DNA of 64,000 nt from Alkaliphilus hydrothermalis (lineage in GTDB: Bacteria > Bacillota > Clostridia > Peptostreptococcales > Natronincolaceae), in contig NZ_JAFBEE010000002.1 of NCBI RefSeq assembly GCF_016908555.1, positions 62,001-126,000 on the forward strand, read 5' to 3'. Positions within the stretch are counted from its first letter, which is position 1. Each line of letters begins with the position of its first letter. Position numbers and translations under genes: made by a program. Shown one piece after another: positions 54,806-63,146 of this stretch. Under the pieces are notes generated by a model, which worked only from the letters and a program-made list of their open reading frames with translations, made no database searches and was not told the DNA's origin.

Positions 54806-55144
54806 ATGAATGTCTACGATAAAGCACATCAGTTGGCAAAGGCACTAAAGGAAAGTATCGAATATAAGTCATTCAAAGAGCTTCAAAAGAAACTTGAAGA
54901 AAACCCTGAAATTAAAGAAATGATGGAGGATTTTAAAAAACATCGTTTTGAAGTCCAAAGTGCTCAAATGAGGGGGCAACAAGTTGAGGCTGACAAATTA
55001 ACAAAGCTAGAGGAACTTCAAAGACATATTATGGAGGAAGCTATTGTAGCTGAGTATATAGAGGCAGAATATCGATTTACTCAAATGGTGACAGACATCT
55101 ACAAGATCATAGGGGAATCAATAGAGGTGGATATTAAAGGGTAA
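54806..55144 (+). CDS. YlbF/YmcA family protein
   Basis: 112 aa helical protein of the YlbF family (DUF964). It has MNVYDKAHQLAKALKES, then a helical block EYKSFKELQKKLEENPEIKEMM and FEVQSAQMRGQQVEADK. In Bacillus, YlbF with YmcA and YaaT forms an Fe-S complex that guides RNase Y and affects sporulation and competence; here that is inferred. It lies downstream of rnj and lysO, alone, with a short terminator after it. Confidence 0.88.
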   Translation: MNVYDKAHQLAKALKESIEYKSFKELQKKLEENPEIKEMMEDFKKHRFEVQSAQMRGQQVEADKLTKLEELQRHIMEEAIVAEYIEAEYRFTQMVTDIYKIIGESIEVDIKG

Positions 55145-55195
55145 GAAAAAGAATAATAAACATAACAACTATCTACAGTTTGTTCAACTATCTCT

Positions 55196-55217
55196 GGCAG
55201 TCTTAGGACTGCCTTTA
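55196..55217 (+). terminator. Terminator after ylbF-like gene
   Basis: GGCAGTC/GACTGCC, 7-bp stem with TTAG loop, then TTTACTT. Confidence 0.6.
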
Positions 55218-55383
55218 CTTATTCTTTACGTCCAGTTAGTATTAAGCCAAAGAATAAATCATAACAGTGATTGTTTTTTTTTCGAGTAAATAATATAATA
55301 AGACGTGAAAATAGAGGTAATAATTTCTATAGAGGCTTTTTTTCTATAGAAATTTTTTATTGTTAATCAAAGGAGTGTTACTG

Positions 55384-56037
55384 GTGAGTAATATTACAAA
55401 TGAATTTGTAGAAAGCTATATAAGAGAGCTTTTACCAGAAGAAGAAGGATTGTTCAGGGATATGGAAATCTACGCAGAGGAACATCATGTCCCAATTGTC
55501 CATAAAGAAGTAGCGGCTTTACTTCACGTCCTCACAAAATCCGTTGGCGCAAAAAAAGTATTAGAGGTAGGGACTGCCATTGCCTACTCTTCTTTACTTT
55601 TTTGTAGAGCTATGGGTCATGATGGGCACATTACCACTATTGAGAGAAATGAAGACATGATTCATCAAGCCAAGTTAAATATTAAAAAAGCTAGTGCAGA
55701 AGAACAAGTAAGACTGCTTCAAGGGGATGCAGAAGAAATATTACGCTTCCTACAGGGGAGCTATGACGTGATCTTCCTAGATGGAGCAAAGGGTCAATAT
55801 AATGACTTTTTAAGCGATTGTCTCCATTTATTAAAGCCAGGGGGACTTCTAATTTCCGACAACATTCTTTACAAAGGAATGATTGCCACCGATGATTTAG
55901 TGGTAAGAAGAAAAAGAACCATCGTCAATCGCATGAGGAGTTATCTTGAAACAATTTGCGACCATCCCCAATTGGAGACAAGTATTATTCCCATCGGTGA
56001 TGGATTAGCCCTAAGTTATAAAAGGCAGGAGGAGTAG
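55384..56037 (+). CDS. trmR: tRNA 5-hydroxyuridine methyltransferase (TrmR-like O-methyltransferase)
   Basis: 217 aa from the GTG at 55384, 8 nt after AAAGGAG. Class I methyltransferase of the caffeoyl-CoA O-methyltransferase type with VLEVGTAIAYSSLLF (motif I) and YDVIFLDGAKGQY. In Bacillus the relative TrmR methylates 5-hydroxyuridine at tRNA position 34. The next gene, two bases away, is the hydroxylase-type U32 peptidase, which strongly supports this role over a secondary-metabolite one. Confidence 0.88.
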   Translation: MSNITNEFVESYIRELLPEEEGLFRDMEIYAEEHHVPIVHKEVAALLHVLTKSVGAKKVLEVGTAIAYSSLLFCRAMGHDGHITTIERNEDMIHQAKLNIKKASAEEQVRLLQGDAEEILRFLQGSYDVIFLDGAKGQYNDFLSDCLHLLKPGGLLISDNILYKGMIATDDLVVRRKRTIVNRMRSYLETICDHPQLETSIIPIGDGLALSYKRQEE

Positions 56038-56039
56038 GT

Positions 56040-57266
56040 ATGAGGAATATAGAACTATTGGCACCAGCTGGAGATTTAGAGAGATTAAAGATTGCAGTCC
56101 TTTATGGTGCTGACGCGGTATATGTAGGGGGACAAATCTTTGGATTGAGGGCTGCTGCAAAAAATTTCTCAATAGAAGAATTAGCAGAAGGGGTGAAATT
56201 TGCCCATGAAAGGGGAGCCAAGATATTTGTCACCGCCAATATCATACCCCACAATGATGATTTATCGGAGTTACCAGAGTACTTAATAAGGTTATACGAA
56301 ATTGGAGTAGACGCAGTAATCGTCTCTGACCCAGGAACCTTTTCTATTGTAAAGGAGATTGTACCGGAAATGGAGATTCATATTAGTACCCAAGCCAATA
56401 ATGTGAACTATAGAACAGTAAAGTTCTGGTACGACCAAGGGGCTGCAAGGGTAGTATTGGCTAGGGAGCTGAACTTTGATGAAATAAATGAAATTCGTAG
56501 TCAGATTCCAGATGATCTAGAACTGGAAGCCTTTGTTCATGGGGCTATGTGTATCTCCTATTCAGGTCGCTGTCTTCTAAGCAACTATATGGCAAATCGT
56601 GATGCCAATAGAGGAGAATGTGCTCAACCCTGTCGTTGGAAGTATCATATTGTAGAGGAAAAAAGACCAGGGGAATATATGCCTGTCTATGAGGACGAGC
56701 ATGGAACATATATCATGAATTCAAAGGATTTATGTATGATAGAATTCATACCAAAAATTATTGAATCGGGAATTAATAGTTTAAAAATAGAGGGGCGAAT
56801 GAAGACAACCTTTTATGTGGCCACAGTGGTAAGAGCATATCGCCTGGCAATTGACAGCTATCTAAAGGACCCAGAAAATTGGGAGTGTCGTGAAGAATGG
56901 CTAGAGGAAATAAGAACAGCCAGCCATAGAGACTTTACTACGGGTTTCTATCATGAAAAACCAGATAAAAATGAACATTTATATACAGAAAAATCCTATG
57001 TTAGAAATTATGACTTCATAGGAATGGTATTGGATTTTGATGCTATTGAAGGTATTGCAACAATAGAACAAAGAAATCGTTTCTTCAGTGGGGATGCTAT
57101 TGAAATCATTGGACCCCATAAGGAAGTAATGAAGTCAGTTATTGAAAAAATGTGGGATGAAAACGGTAATGAAATTGAAGTAGCTCCCCATCCAAAGCAG
57201 ATTGTAAAAATAAAGATTGATCAGGTGGTTGAACCTTATCACCTTCTGCGAAAAAAGTTAGAATAA
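56040..57266 (+). CDS. trhP: tRNA 5-hydroxyuridine synthesis protein (U32 peptidase family)
   Basis: 408 aa. The U32 signature ELEAFVHGAMCISYSGRCLLSN is followed by a cysteine set (GECAQPCRWKYH) expected to bind an iron-sulfur cluster. The N-terminal barrel begins IELLAPAGDLERLKIAVLYGADAVYVGG. Family members TrhP/RlhA hydroxylate RNA uridine or cytidine and are probably not peptidases. It overlaps the ribosome site region of trmR's end (stop TAG then ATG). Only one U32 gene is present here; Bacillus has two (YrrN, YrrO). Confidence 0.92.
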   Translation: MRNIELLAPAGDLERLKIAVLYGADAVYVGGQIFGLRAAAKNFSIEELAEGVKFAHERGAKIFVTANIIPHNDDLSELPEYLIRLYEIGVDAVIVSDPGTFSIVKEIVPEMEIHISTQANNVNYRTVKFWYDQGAARVVLARELNFDEINEIRSQIPDDLELEAFVHGAMCISYSGRCLLSNYMANRDANRGECAQPCRWKYHIVEEKRPGEYMPVYEDEHGTYIMNSKDLCMIEFIPKIIESGINSLKIEGRMKTTFYVATVVRAYRLAIDSYLKDPENWECREEWLEEIRTASHRDFTTGFYHEKPDKNEHLYTEKSYVRNYDFIGMVLDFDAIEGIATIEQRNRFFSGDAIEIIGPHKEVMKSVIEKMWDENGNEIEVAPHPKQIVKIKIDQVVEPYHLLRKKLE

Positions 57267-57280
57267 GAATAAAAGTTTAC

Positions 57281-57328
57281 TCCCCTATGTTTTTGGCGAT
57301 AATACAGAAAAAACATAGGGGGTTTTTT
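57281..57328 (+). terminator. Terminator-like hairpin whose 3' arm holds the PBP ribosome site
   Basis: CCCCTATGTTTTT/AAAAACATAGGGG, 13 bp, then T6. The AGGGGG of the 3' arm is also the Shine-Dalgarno sequence of the gene starting at 57329, and the T6 is its spacer. Confidence 0.8.
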
Positions 57329-59053
57329 ATGCCAAGATCAAGGAAAGACCACACTAAAAGAGACAGTGAAGAAGGGGCAATAGTCAATCGTAAAAGATTA
57401 ATCATCATGGGGATGGTGGCCTCAATTATGATTGTAGCCTTAATGGGTCGGCTCTTTTATATTCAAATCATGAAAAATGATCTCTACACTACAGAGGTCA
57501 ACAAGCAAAGAAATATCTCCATTCCCCTTTCCAGTGGTAGGGGTATCATATATGATCGAAACCTAATCCCTTTGACGGATAGAACTGAGGAAACAATAGG
57601 GGTAATCTTTCCACAGCTATTTCAAAGCAATAGAGAGAACTTATCCTTCCTCAGTAGTTTGACGGGAGTTTCTACTATTGAATTGAATAGCAGAATAAAG
57701 CGGGCAAAACATATAATGGAAATTCCGATGAAGCAGGAGCTGGACTGGAATGATCGGCGTTTGGTGAATACCAGAGGGTTTTTTGTTATTGAAAAAAGAA
57801 GTCGATATGATACCAAAAATCTACTCAGCCATGTGATAGGATATATCGGCCTAGTGGATAAAAGAGGTATGTCAGGGCTTGAAAGATCCATGGAGGATGT
57901 CTTGGCTGGACAAGGTACAAAGTCTATTGCAGCAGTGCTAGATGGACGTAAGAGGCTCCTGCCTGGGGAAGGCTATACTGTTGTCAATACCAACAAAGAT
58001 GAAAAACATATCAAACTGACGGTTGATTATCACATTCAAGCAATTGTGGAGGCGGCTCTAGACAAGCAAGAAAGTAGAGGGGCTGTAGTGGTCAGTGATG
58101 TGGAGACAGGGGAAATACTTGCTATGGCAAGTCGACCAAATTTTAATCCCTATAACATAAGTAAGCACCTCAATAGTAAAGGAGATGAATTATTTAACAA
58201 AGGGATTCAAATGACCTTCCCCCCTGGCTCAATATTTAAAATAGTGGTGGCTGCTGCAGCCCTAGAGGAAGGACTTGTGGATCTAGATGAAGTATTCTTT
58301 TGTGATGGAGTAGAAGAGGTAGGGAATGTAGCCATCCGCTGTAATTCCCATAGCCAAGGGGGCAATGGAGAAATTACCTTTCAGGAGGCCTTTGCAAACT
58401 CCTGTAACTCCACCTTTATTCAAGTAGGGCAGAGGATTGGGGCAGAAAAAATTATGGAAATGGCCGAGCATTTAGGCTTTAATCATAAATTAAATATTGG
58501 TTTAATAGAGGAAGAAAAGGGAAATCTTCCAACGGGAGATTATTTAAAAGGACCTGCCATAGGCAATATATCCATAGGACAAGGGCAAATAGAAGCCACC
58601 CCCCTACAAATTAATCAACTAACGCAAATCATTGCCAATGGTGGTAGAAGAAGGACACTCTATCTAATTGATGAAGTAGTGAATAACCTTCAGGAGAAAG
58701 TAGAGATGGCATTATTAGAAGAAGTAAAGGTACAGGCACGACAGTTTGAAAAAGAACCATTGAAAAAAGAAACGATTAAAAAACTACAATATATGATGGG
58801 CTTAGTCATGCAAAAGGGAACTGGCAAGGGAATCGGTGAAGAATTAGCAAAATCATCAGCTGGAAAGACGGGGACAGCCCAATCTACAGAAAAGGGTCAA
58901 TCGGTGCTCCACGCATGGTTTACAGGCTACTATCCTACAGACAAACCAAAGTACGCCGTTACAGTTTTTCTCCAAAATGGAAGGTCTGGTGGAGGAAATG
59001 CAGTACCTGTTTTTCGAGAGATTGTGGTGAAGATGAAGGAGTTGGGGTATTGA
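57329..59053 (+). CDS. Class B penicillin-binding protein (PBP2/FtsI family transpeptidase)
   Basis: 574 aa from the ATG at 57329; an in-frame ATG at 57287 lies in the hairpin with no ribosome site. One N-terminal membrane anchor (about 27-48), dimerisation region (SSGRGIIYDRNLIPL), then transpeptidase: SxxK at S301-K304 (PPGSIFK), SxN at S358-N360 (SCNST) and KTG at K513-G515. All catalytic residues are intact. No PASTA repeats. Could be an elongation or spore-specific PBP; context does not decide. Confidence 0.92.
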   Translation: MPRSRKDHTKRDSEEGAIVNRKRLIIMGMVASIMIVALMGRLFYIQIMKNDLYTTEVNKQRNISIPLSSGRGIIYDRNLIPLTDRTEETIGVIFPQLFQSNRENLSFLSSLTGVSTIELNSRIKRAKHIMEIPMKQELDWNDRRLVNTRGFFVIEKRSRYDTKNLLSHVIGYIGLVDKRGMSGLERSMEDVLAGQGTKSIAAVLDGRKRLLPGEGYTVVNTNKDEKHIKLTVDYHIQAIVEAALDKQESRGAVVVSDVETGEILAMASRPNFNPYNISKHLNSKGDELFNKGIQMTFPPGSIFKIVVAAAALEEGLVDLDEVFFCDGVEEVGNVAIRCNSHSQGGNGEITFQEAFANSCNSTFIQVGQRIGAEKIMEMAEHLGFNHKLNIGLIEEEKGNLPTGDYLKGPAIGNISIGQGQIEATPLQINQLTQIIANGGRRRTLYLIDEVVNNLQEKVEMALLEEVKVQARQFEKEPLKKETIKKLQYMMGLVMQKGTGKGIGEELAKSSAGKTGTAQSTEKGQSVLHAWFTGYYPTDKPKYAVTVFLQNGRSGGGNAVPVFREIVVKMKELGY

Positions 59054-59121
59054 TATTCTCAAAACAAGCATATGACAACCCCTAAAGTTGAATCACCAAA
59101 TACAAAAGTAAAAGTTCTAGT

Positions 59122-59148
59122 GCTCCCAATGAATTGGGGGCTTTTTTT
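59122..59148 (+). terminator. Rho-independent terminator of the PBP gene
   Basis: GCTCCCA/TGGGGGC stem with ATGAAT loop and T7. Confidence 0.82.
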
Positions 59149-59418
59149 GCCGTTACGCTATATCTATTTGTGATAATGTTATAATGACATAAATCTGATG
59201 ACGACTGGATAAATCGACAAAAAAACAACAGTATTTACCAAATAAAGAGAAAATAATATTTTATGGATTTGATGATAGTCATGAATATTTCCATAGAATA
59301 GTGATGAAATTGTAATTATTTGCAGCAAAAAATCAAAAAAGAAAATAAGCTTTAAAAAAAGACCAATGCTGACAAACCTAAAATTTTCAGTACATGCACA
59401 TTTGTAGATAATGAATCA

Positions 59419-59446
59419 TAATATTTAAAGTGACCTATCATATAGG
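59419..59446 (+). promoter_or_regulatory. Candidate sigma-E-type promoter of sigK
   Basis: TAATATT (59419-59425) fits the sigma-E -35 KMATATT, and CATATAGG (59439-59446) partly fits the -10 CATACANT, 13 bp apart instead of the usual 14-15. In Bacillus sigK is first read by sigma-E. The rest of the gap 59149-59418 is AT-rich with no gene seen. Confidence 0.35.
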
Positions 59447-59469
59447 TTGTTCAAGGAGGTGTTATCTAC

Positions 59470-60177
59470 ATGTGGGCTTTAATGACTGGAATGGTTCCTT
59501 TAGTGTTTAAACCTTTAATGTTGGCAGTATCTTATATTTGCAGCAGTACATCCTTCCCTCAACCTCTGACCCCAGAAGAGGAAGCCATTTACTTAGAAAA
59601 ATATGAGGCTGGAGATGAAGAAGCTAGAAATGTTCTCGTGGAGAGAAATCTAAGGCTAGTCGCTCACATAGTGAAAAAGTATTCCAATATTGGCGTTGAT
59701 TCTGATGATCTGATTTCTATTGGTACAATTGGATTAATAAAAGGAATCACAACCTTTAATCGGAACAAAGGTACACGATTAGCCACCTATGCAGCTAGAT
59801 GCATAGAAAACGAGATACTGATGACTATAAGATCCAGCAAAAAAATCAAAACAGAAGTATCACTACAGGAACCAATAGGAATGGATAAGGAGGGCAATGA
59901 AATATCTCTTCTTGATCTACTCGGGACAGAAGCGGATAAAGTACTAGAGGAAGTAGAACTAAAAATGCAAATTAAACGATTGTATAACAAGATGGCTTCC
60001 GTCTTGAAGAAAAGAGAACGGATTGTGATAGAACTTAGATACGGCATTTGTAATGGAGGCTGTATGACCCAGAAGGAAATAGCAAAGATGCTGGGAATTT
60101 CAAGATCATATGTCTCTAGAATTGAAAAGCGAGCAGTAAAAAAATTATACAAATCCTTCCAAAATAGAGATAATTAA
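59470..60177 (+). CDS. sigK: RNA polymerase sporulation sigma factor sigma-K
   Basis: 235 aa, continuous, with no inserted skin element. N-terminal 30 residues contain a hydrophobic pro-sequence (LVFKPLMLAVSYICSS) and the cleavage-region pattern FPQPLTPEEE as in Bacillus pro-sigma-K. Region 2 has NLRLVAHIVKKYSN and DLISIGTIGLIKGI; region 4 ends with MTQKEIAKMLGISRSYVSRIE. AAGGAGGTG lies before the ATG. It directs late mother-cell transcription of coat genes; several sigma-K-like promoters lie elsewhere in this window. Confidence 0.96.
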   Translation: MWALMTGMVPLVFKPLMLAVSYICSSTSFPQPLTPEEEAIYLEKYEAGDEEARNVLVERNLRLVAHIVKKYSNIGVDSDDLISIGTIGLIKGITTFNRNKGTRLATYAARCIENEILMTIRSSKKIKTEVSLQEPIGMDKEGNEISLLDLLGTEADKVLEEVELKMQIKRLYNKMASVLKKRERIVIELRYGICNGGCMTQKEIAKMLGISRSYVSRIEKRAVKKLYKSFQNRDN

Positions 60178-60199
60178 AGGGGAAAAGGATGATACTGAT

Positions 60200-60229
60200 A
60201 AAGCAGCTATGCTGCTTTAAATTTTTTTG
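60200..60229 (+). terminator. Rho-independent terminator of sigK
   Basis: AAAGCAGC/GCTGCTTT stem with TAT loop, then AAATTTTTTT. Confidence 0.85.
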
Positions 60230-60240
60230 CCAAATAACAT

Positions 60241-60269
60241 TTACACAGAACATGTGTTCTGATACAATG
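60241..60269 (+). promoter_or_regulatory. Sigma-A promoter with embedded LexA box
   Basis: TTTACA (60241-60246), 17 bp, TACAAT (60264-60269). Between the boxes AGAACATGTGTTCT (60248-60261) is a perfect dyad with the GAAC-N4-GTTC core of Firmicute LexA/DinR sites. LexA there would block polymerase. Confidence 0.82.
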
Positions 60270-60296
60270 AGATATAATAAGATAAGAGGTGAGAAT

Positions 60297-60542
60297 ATGG
60301 TTGATTTCCTATTAAATTATTCCTTGGTAAATAAGACTCCTATAACCATCATGTATCAAAAGGGAATGGAAATTACTCAAAGGAACATAAGGGTCATTAA
60401 AATCACTGAGAATTTGATACAGGGGTATTGTTATACAAGGAAGACAACCCGAAATTTTACGAAAGACAATATATTAGCAGCTATGAATACCCACTTGGCT
60501 TCTTCGGCATTAGCAGATGAAGTAAGGAAATTGAATTGTTAA
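60297..60542 (+). CDS. Small WYL-domain-like protein under LexA control
   Basis: 81 aa from the ATG at 60297, behind AGAGGTGAG; a longer frame upstream runs through the promoter and is rejected. The sequence TPITIMYQKGMEITQRNI, then LIQGYCYTRKTTRNFTKDNI, matches the core strands of a WYL domain without the usual HTH. WYL domains bind ligands or nucleic acid in defence and DNA-damage regulators. A LexA box lies in its promoter, so induction by DNA damage is predicted. Its exact role is unknown. Confidence 0.75.
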   Translation: MVDFLLNYSLVNKTPITIMYQKGMEITQRNIRVIKITENLIQGYCYTRKTTRNFTKDNILAAMNTHLASSALADEVRKLNC

Positions 60543-60576
60543 CTAAAGAAGTATTATATAAATTGATAAAAAATAA

Positions 60577-60641
60577 ATGAGGTTACGTTGACCTTCGGCA
60601 TTAAAGGGGGACTAAAACACCTGAATCAAGCATAACCTCAT
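60577..60641. repeat. Inverted repeat with long loop
   Basis: ATGAGGTTA/TAACCTCAT, extended by G and TTGA pairs around mismatches, encloses about 35 nt containing GACCTTCGG and GGGGGA. No T-run follows, so it is not a simple terminator. The rest of the gap 60642-61077 shows no gene or other motif I can name. Confidence 0.5.
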
Positions 60642-61077
60642 CTATTAAAAGTATCGCCAGATGATTGTGTTCTATACACATATCCGAAAAAATAACTAAT
60701 TGATTAGGGAAAATAGAAGTGTTGATTTTGTGAAGAGTTACTAAGTCTATGAAAATGAGCAAAGATCTATTGGTAGCAATGGAAGAGAAAGATGCACCAA
60801 AACAATAAAATAGACTTACTTATTAATACTATTATATTAGTATGAGGAGAGAATTATCATTTGTTTTTGGGAAAACAGTCATAGAATGTATAAGGGAAAA
60901 TTCATAGTTAACTACCGATACATAAAATTTATCTTATTTAGTCGAAATTAGTAAAATATTAATATAATAGAAGGAAAAGTGCACTTCTATGAAGAAAAAT
61001 AAAGTAAGGGATGAGTCACTAAGCAACTAAAGGTAGTTTGAGAATTCCGCTAAGTCATAAAATGAGGGGTGATTAAT

Positions 61078-62753
61078 TTGCAGACTATTAGTAAAGAGAA
61101 AAGTACTGTTAAAGTTAATGTAGAATTAGTTAAACTAGGATTATTATGGGCTACTATTATAGGCATCTTTACCCTCGTTGAAATGTTTGAATCAAAGATA
61201 TATTGGGTTTTTGACTCAGTGCCTTTTCTGCATCTTCATTCTTTGTTAGAATTTATAACAATCATTATTTATTTTGTCTTATTTACAGTCACTATTATAC
61301 CTACACTAAAACACATAGGACAAGATTATTGGTATTTTCCATGACTTTTTTTATGATGGGATGGTTGGATTTTTTTCATATCATGACCTACAACGGAATG
61401 GAGGGGCTATTTGTAGAGGCATCTACACCACGGGCCACTACATATTGGATAATTTCTAGAACAATTCAGTCTGTTGGAATTTTGCTAGCAACAATGATTT
61501 CCTATAGACACAAGTCTATGCATAATCAAAGCAATTATTTAATAGCCACCAGCATGATTACATTTCTAGTGTTTTATTTAGTTAGTTTCCAAATCCAAAT
61601 TTTCCCTCCACTGTTTATTGAGGGGAAAGGACTTACTCCGCTTAAAATATATTTAGAATATGGGATTATCATCACTTTTCTGTTATCTGCCATTCTTATG
61701 TGGAGAGATTTCCGGAGAACCCAAAATAAATATTTCATGATTTTTATCGTAGGATTAGTTTATGCTATTTTTACAGAAGTAGCTTTTACCCTGTATCGTA
61801 GTGTTTATGATACCTACAATGTTATTGGGCATATTTACAAGATTATCAGTGGATACTATCTTTTTAAGGGAATTTTCCTCTACAATCTAGAAAATCACTT
61901 TAGGCAACTGGCCGATGCTAAGGAAACAATTAAACTTCATGCTGAAAATTTAGAAAAGATTATTGCAGAAAGAACGATGGAGGTCCGTCGTAATAATGAA
62001 AAAATGATAGTGGACTTAGAATATGCAAAATTAGTACAGCAATCGCTACTGCCTCCAGAGTCTGTAATCATCAATGACGTGAAATTTGTGTCCTGTAATT
62101 ATCCCTGTGAAAAGCTCAGTGGTGATTTCTATTATATCCATAAGATTGATGAAGAAAATATTGGATTGGTGATCGCTGATGTTTCAGGCCATGGGGTATC
62201 CGCAGCCATGATGACGGTGTTTACAGAAAGGGTGATTCGACACAACTATTATCGTAAAAGGGATGGAGGATACATTACTTCTGGTGAAACACTACAGCAT
62301 TTGTATAATCAATTCAATCAAGCTCAATTCCCTGATGAAATGCATATTGTTCTGTTTAATGCCATCTACAATACCACGACAATGGAAATATCCTACTGTT
62401 CAGGAGGGATGAATACCATACCAATCCTATTCAGGAAATCAGGAGAAATAGAGTATTTAAAAAATAGTGAGGGTTTCCCAATCTGTAAAATGGGGGAATT
62501 CTTTCAACCAAACTATAAGGACGCAAAAGTGCTTTTAAATAAAGGAGATCGAATCATATTTTTCACCGATGGTCTTACGGAATCCATTAAATCTGAAAAT
62601 CTCATCTCCAAGCAACGGTTAATAGAAATAATGAAAAGCAATAATCAAGAAGATTTAAGTGTGTTGAAAAGTAAAATAGACCAAGAAATCAGTGATGTGA
62701 CCATTACAAATGAAAATGATGATGATATAACATATTTTATAATGGAAGCCTAA
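61078..62753 (+). pseudogene. MASE3-like sensor / SpoIIE-type (PP2C) phosphatase gene with a frameshift
   Basis: Begins at TTG 61078 (GAGGGGTGAT upstream). The first frame runs to a stop at 61344 (ends GQDYWYFP). The second, from about 61336, carries on with SMTFFMMGWLDFFHIMTYNGM. Adding one T in the TTTT run at 61336-61339 restores one protein of about 558 aa. It would have eight membrane segments (MASE3-like sensor), a short coiled coil and a C-terminal PP2C/SpoIIE domain with KLSGDFYY and VIADVSGHGVSAAMM metal-binding motifs. Such proteins dephosphorylate anti-anti-sigma factors. The lesion could be a mutation, a phase-variable tract or an error in the sequence. Confidence 0.8.
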
Positions 62754-63033
62754 GATGCCTGTTGAAAAGGCATTATCTTCTGTGTCACTGCAAAGCCTCA
62801 GCACCCTTGCGTATTATGATACGCGGCGTTCGCTGAAGCTTTTTGTTCCTTGAATCTAACGCCATTTGAACAGGCATCTGTGTTAGTTGAAAAGACATTA
62901 TCTTCTGTGTCACTGCAAAGCCTCAGCACCCTTGCGTATTATGATACGCGGCGTTCGCTGAAGCTTTTTTTTCCTTGAATCTAGCGCCTTTTGAACAGGC
63001 ATCTGTGTTAGTTGAAAAGACATTATCTTCTGC
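62754..63033. repeat. Tandem 125-bp repeats bounded by inverted repeats
   Basis: Period 125 bp: copy 1 from 62761, copy 2 from 62886, a third partial copy of about 22 bp from 63011. The copies are nearly identical. Copy 1 starts and ends with GATGCCTGTT (62754) and AACAGGCATC (62869-62878), an 18-bp inverted repeat with two mismatches; copy 2 keeps the right end (62986-63003). Each has an inner hairpin GCGTAT-TATG-ATACGC flanked by CAGC/GCTG and then T5-T8. It is GC-richer than its surroundings and starts right after the phosphatase stop codon. Confidence 0.9.
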
Positions 63034-63146
63034 TTTAAGTTTAAATTATAAATGCCTTTTTCTAATAAAAGTAATTGAGAATATACAGCATATCTAGTAC
63101 AATGGTAAGGTAGAAAACGATACTAAAGATAGAAAAGGGGAAAGAT

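Noticed and set aside
59470..60177. Skin-type element in sigK
   Set aside because: The sigK frame is continuous from the pro-sequence to region 4 with no insertion.
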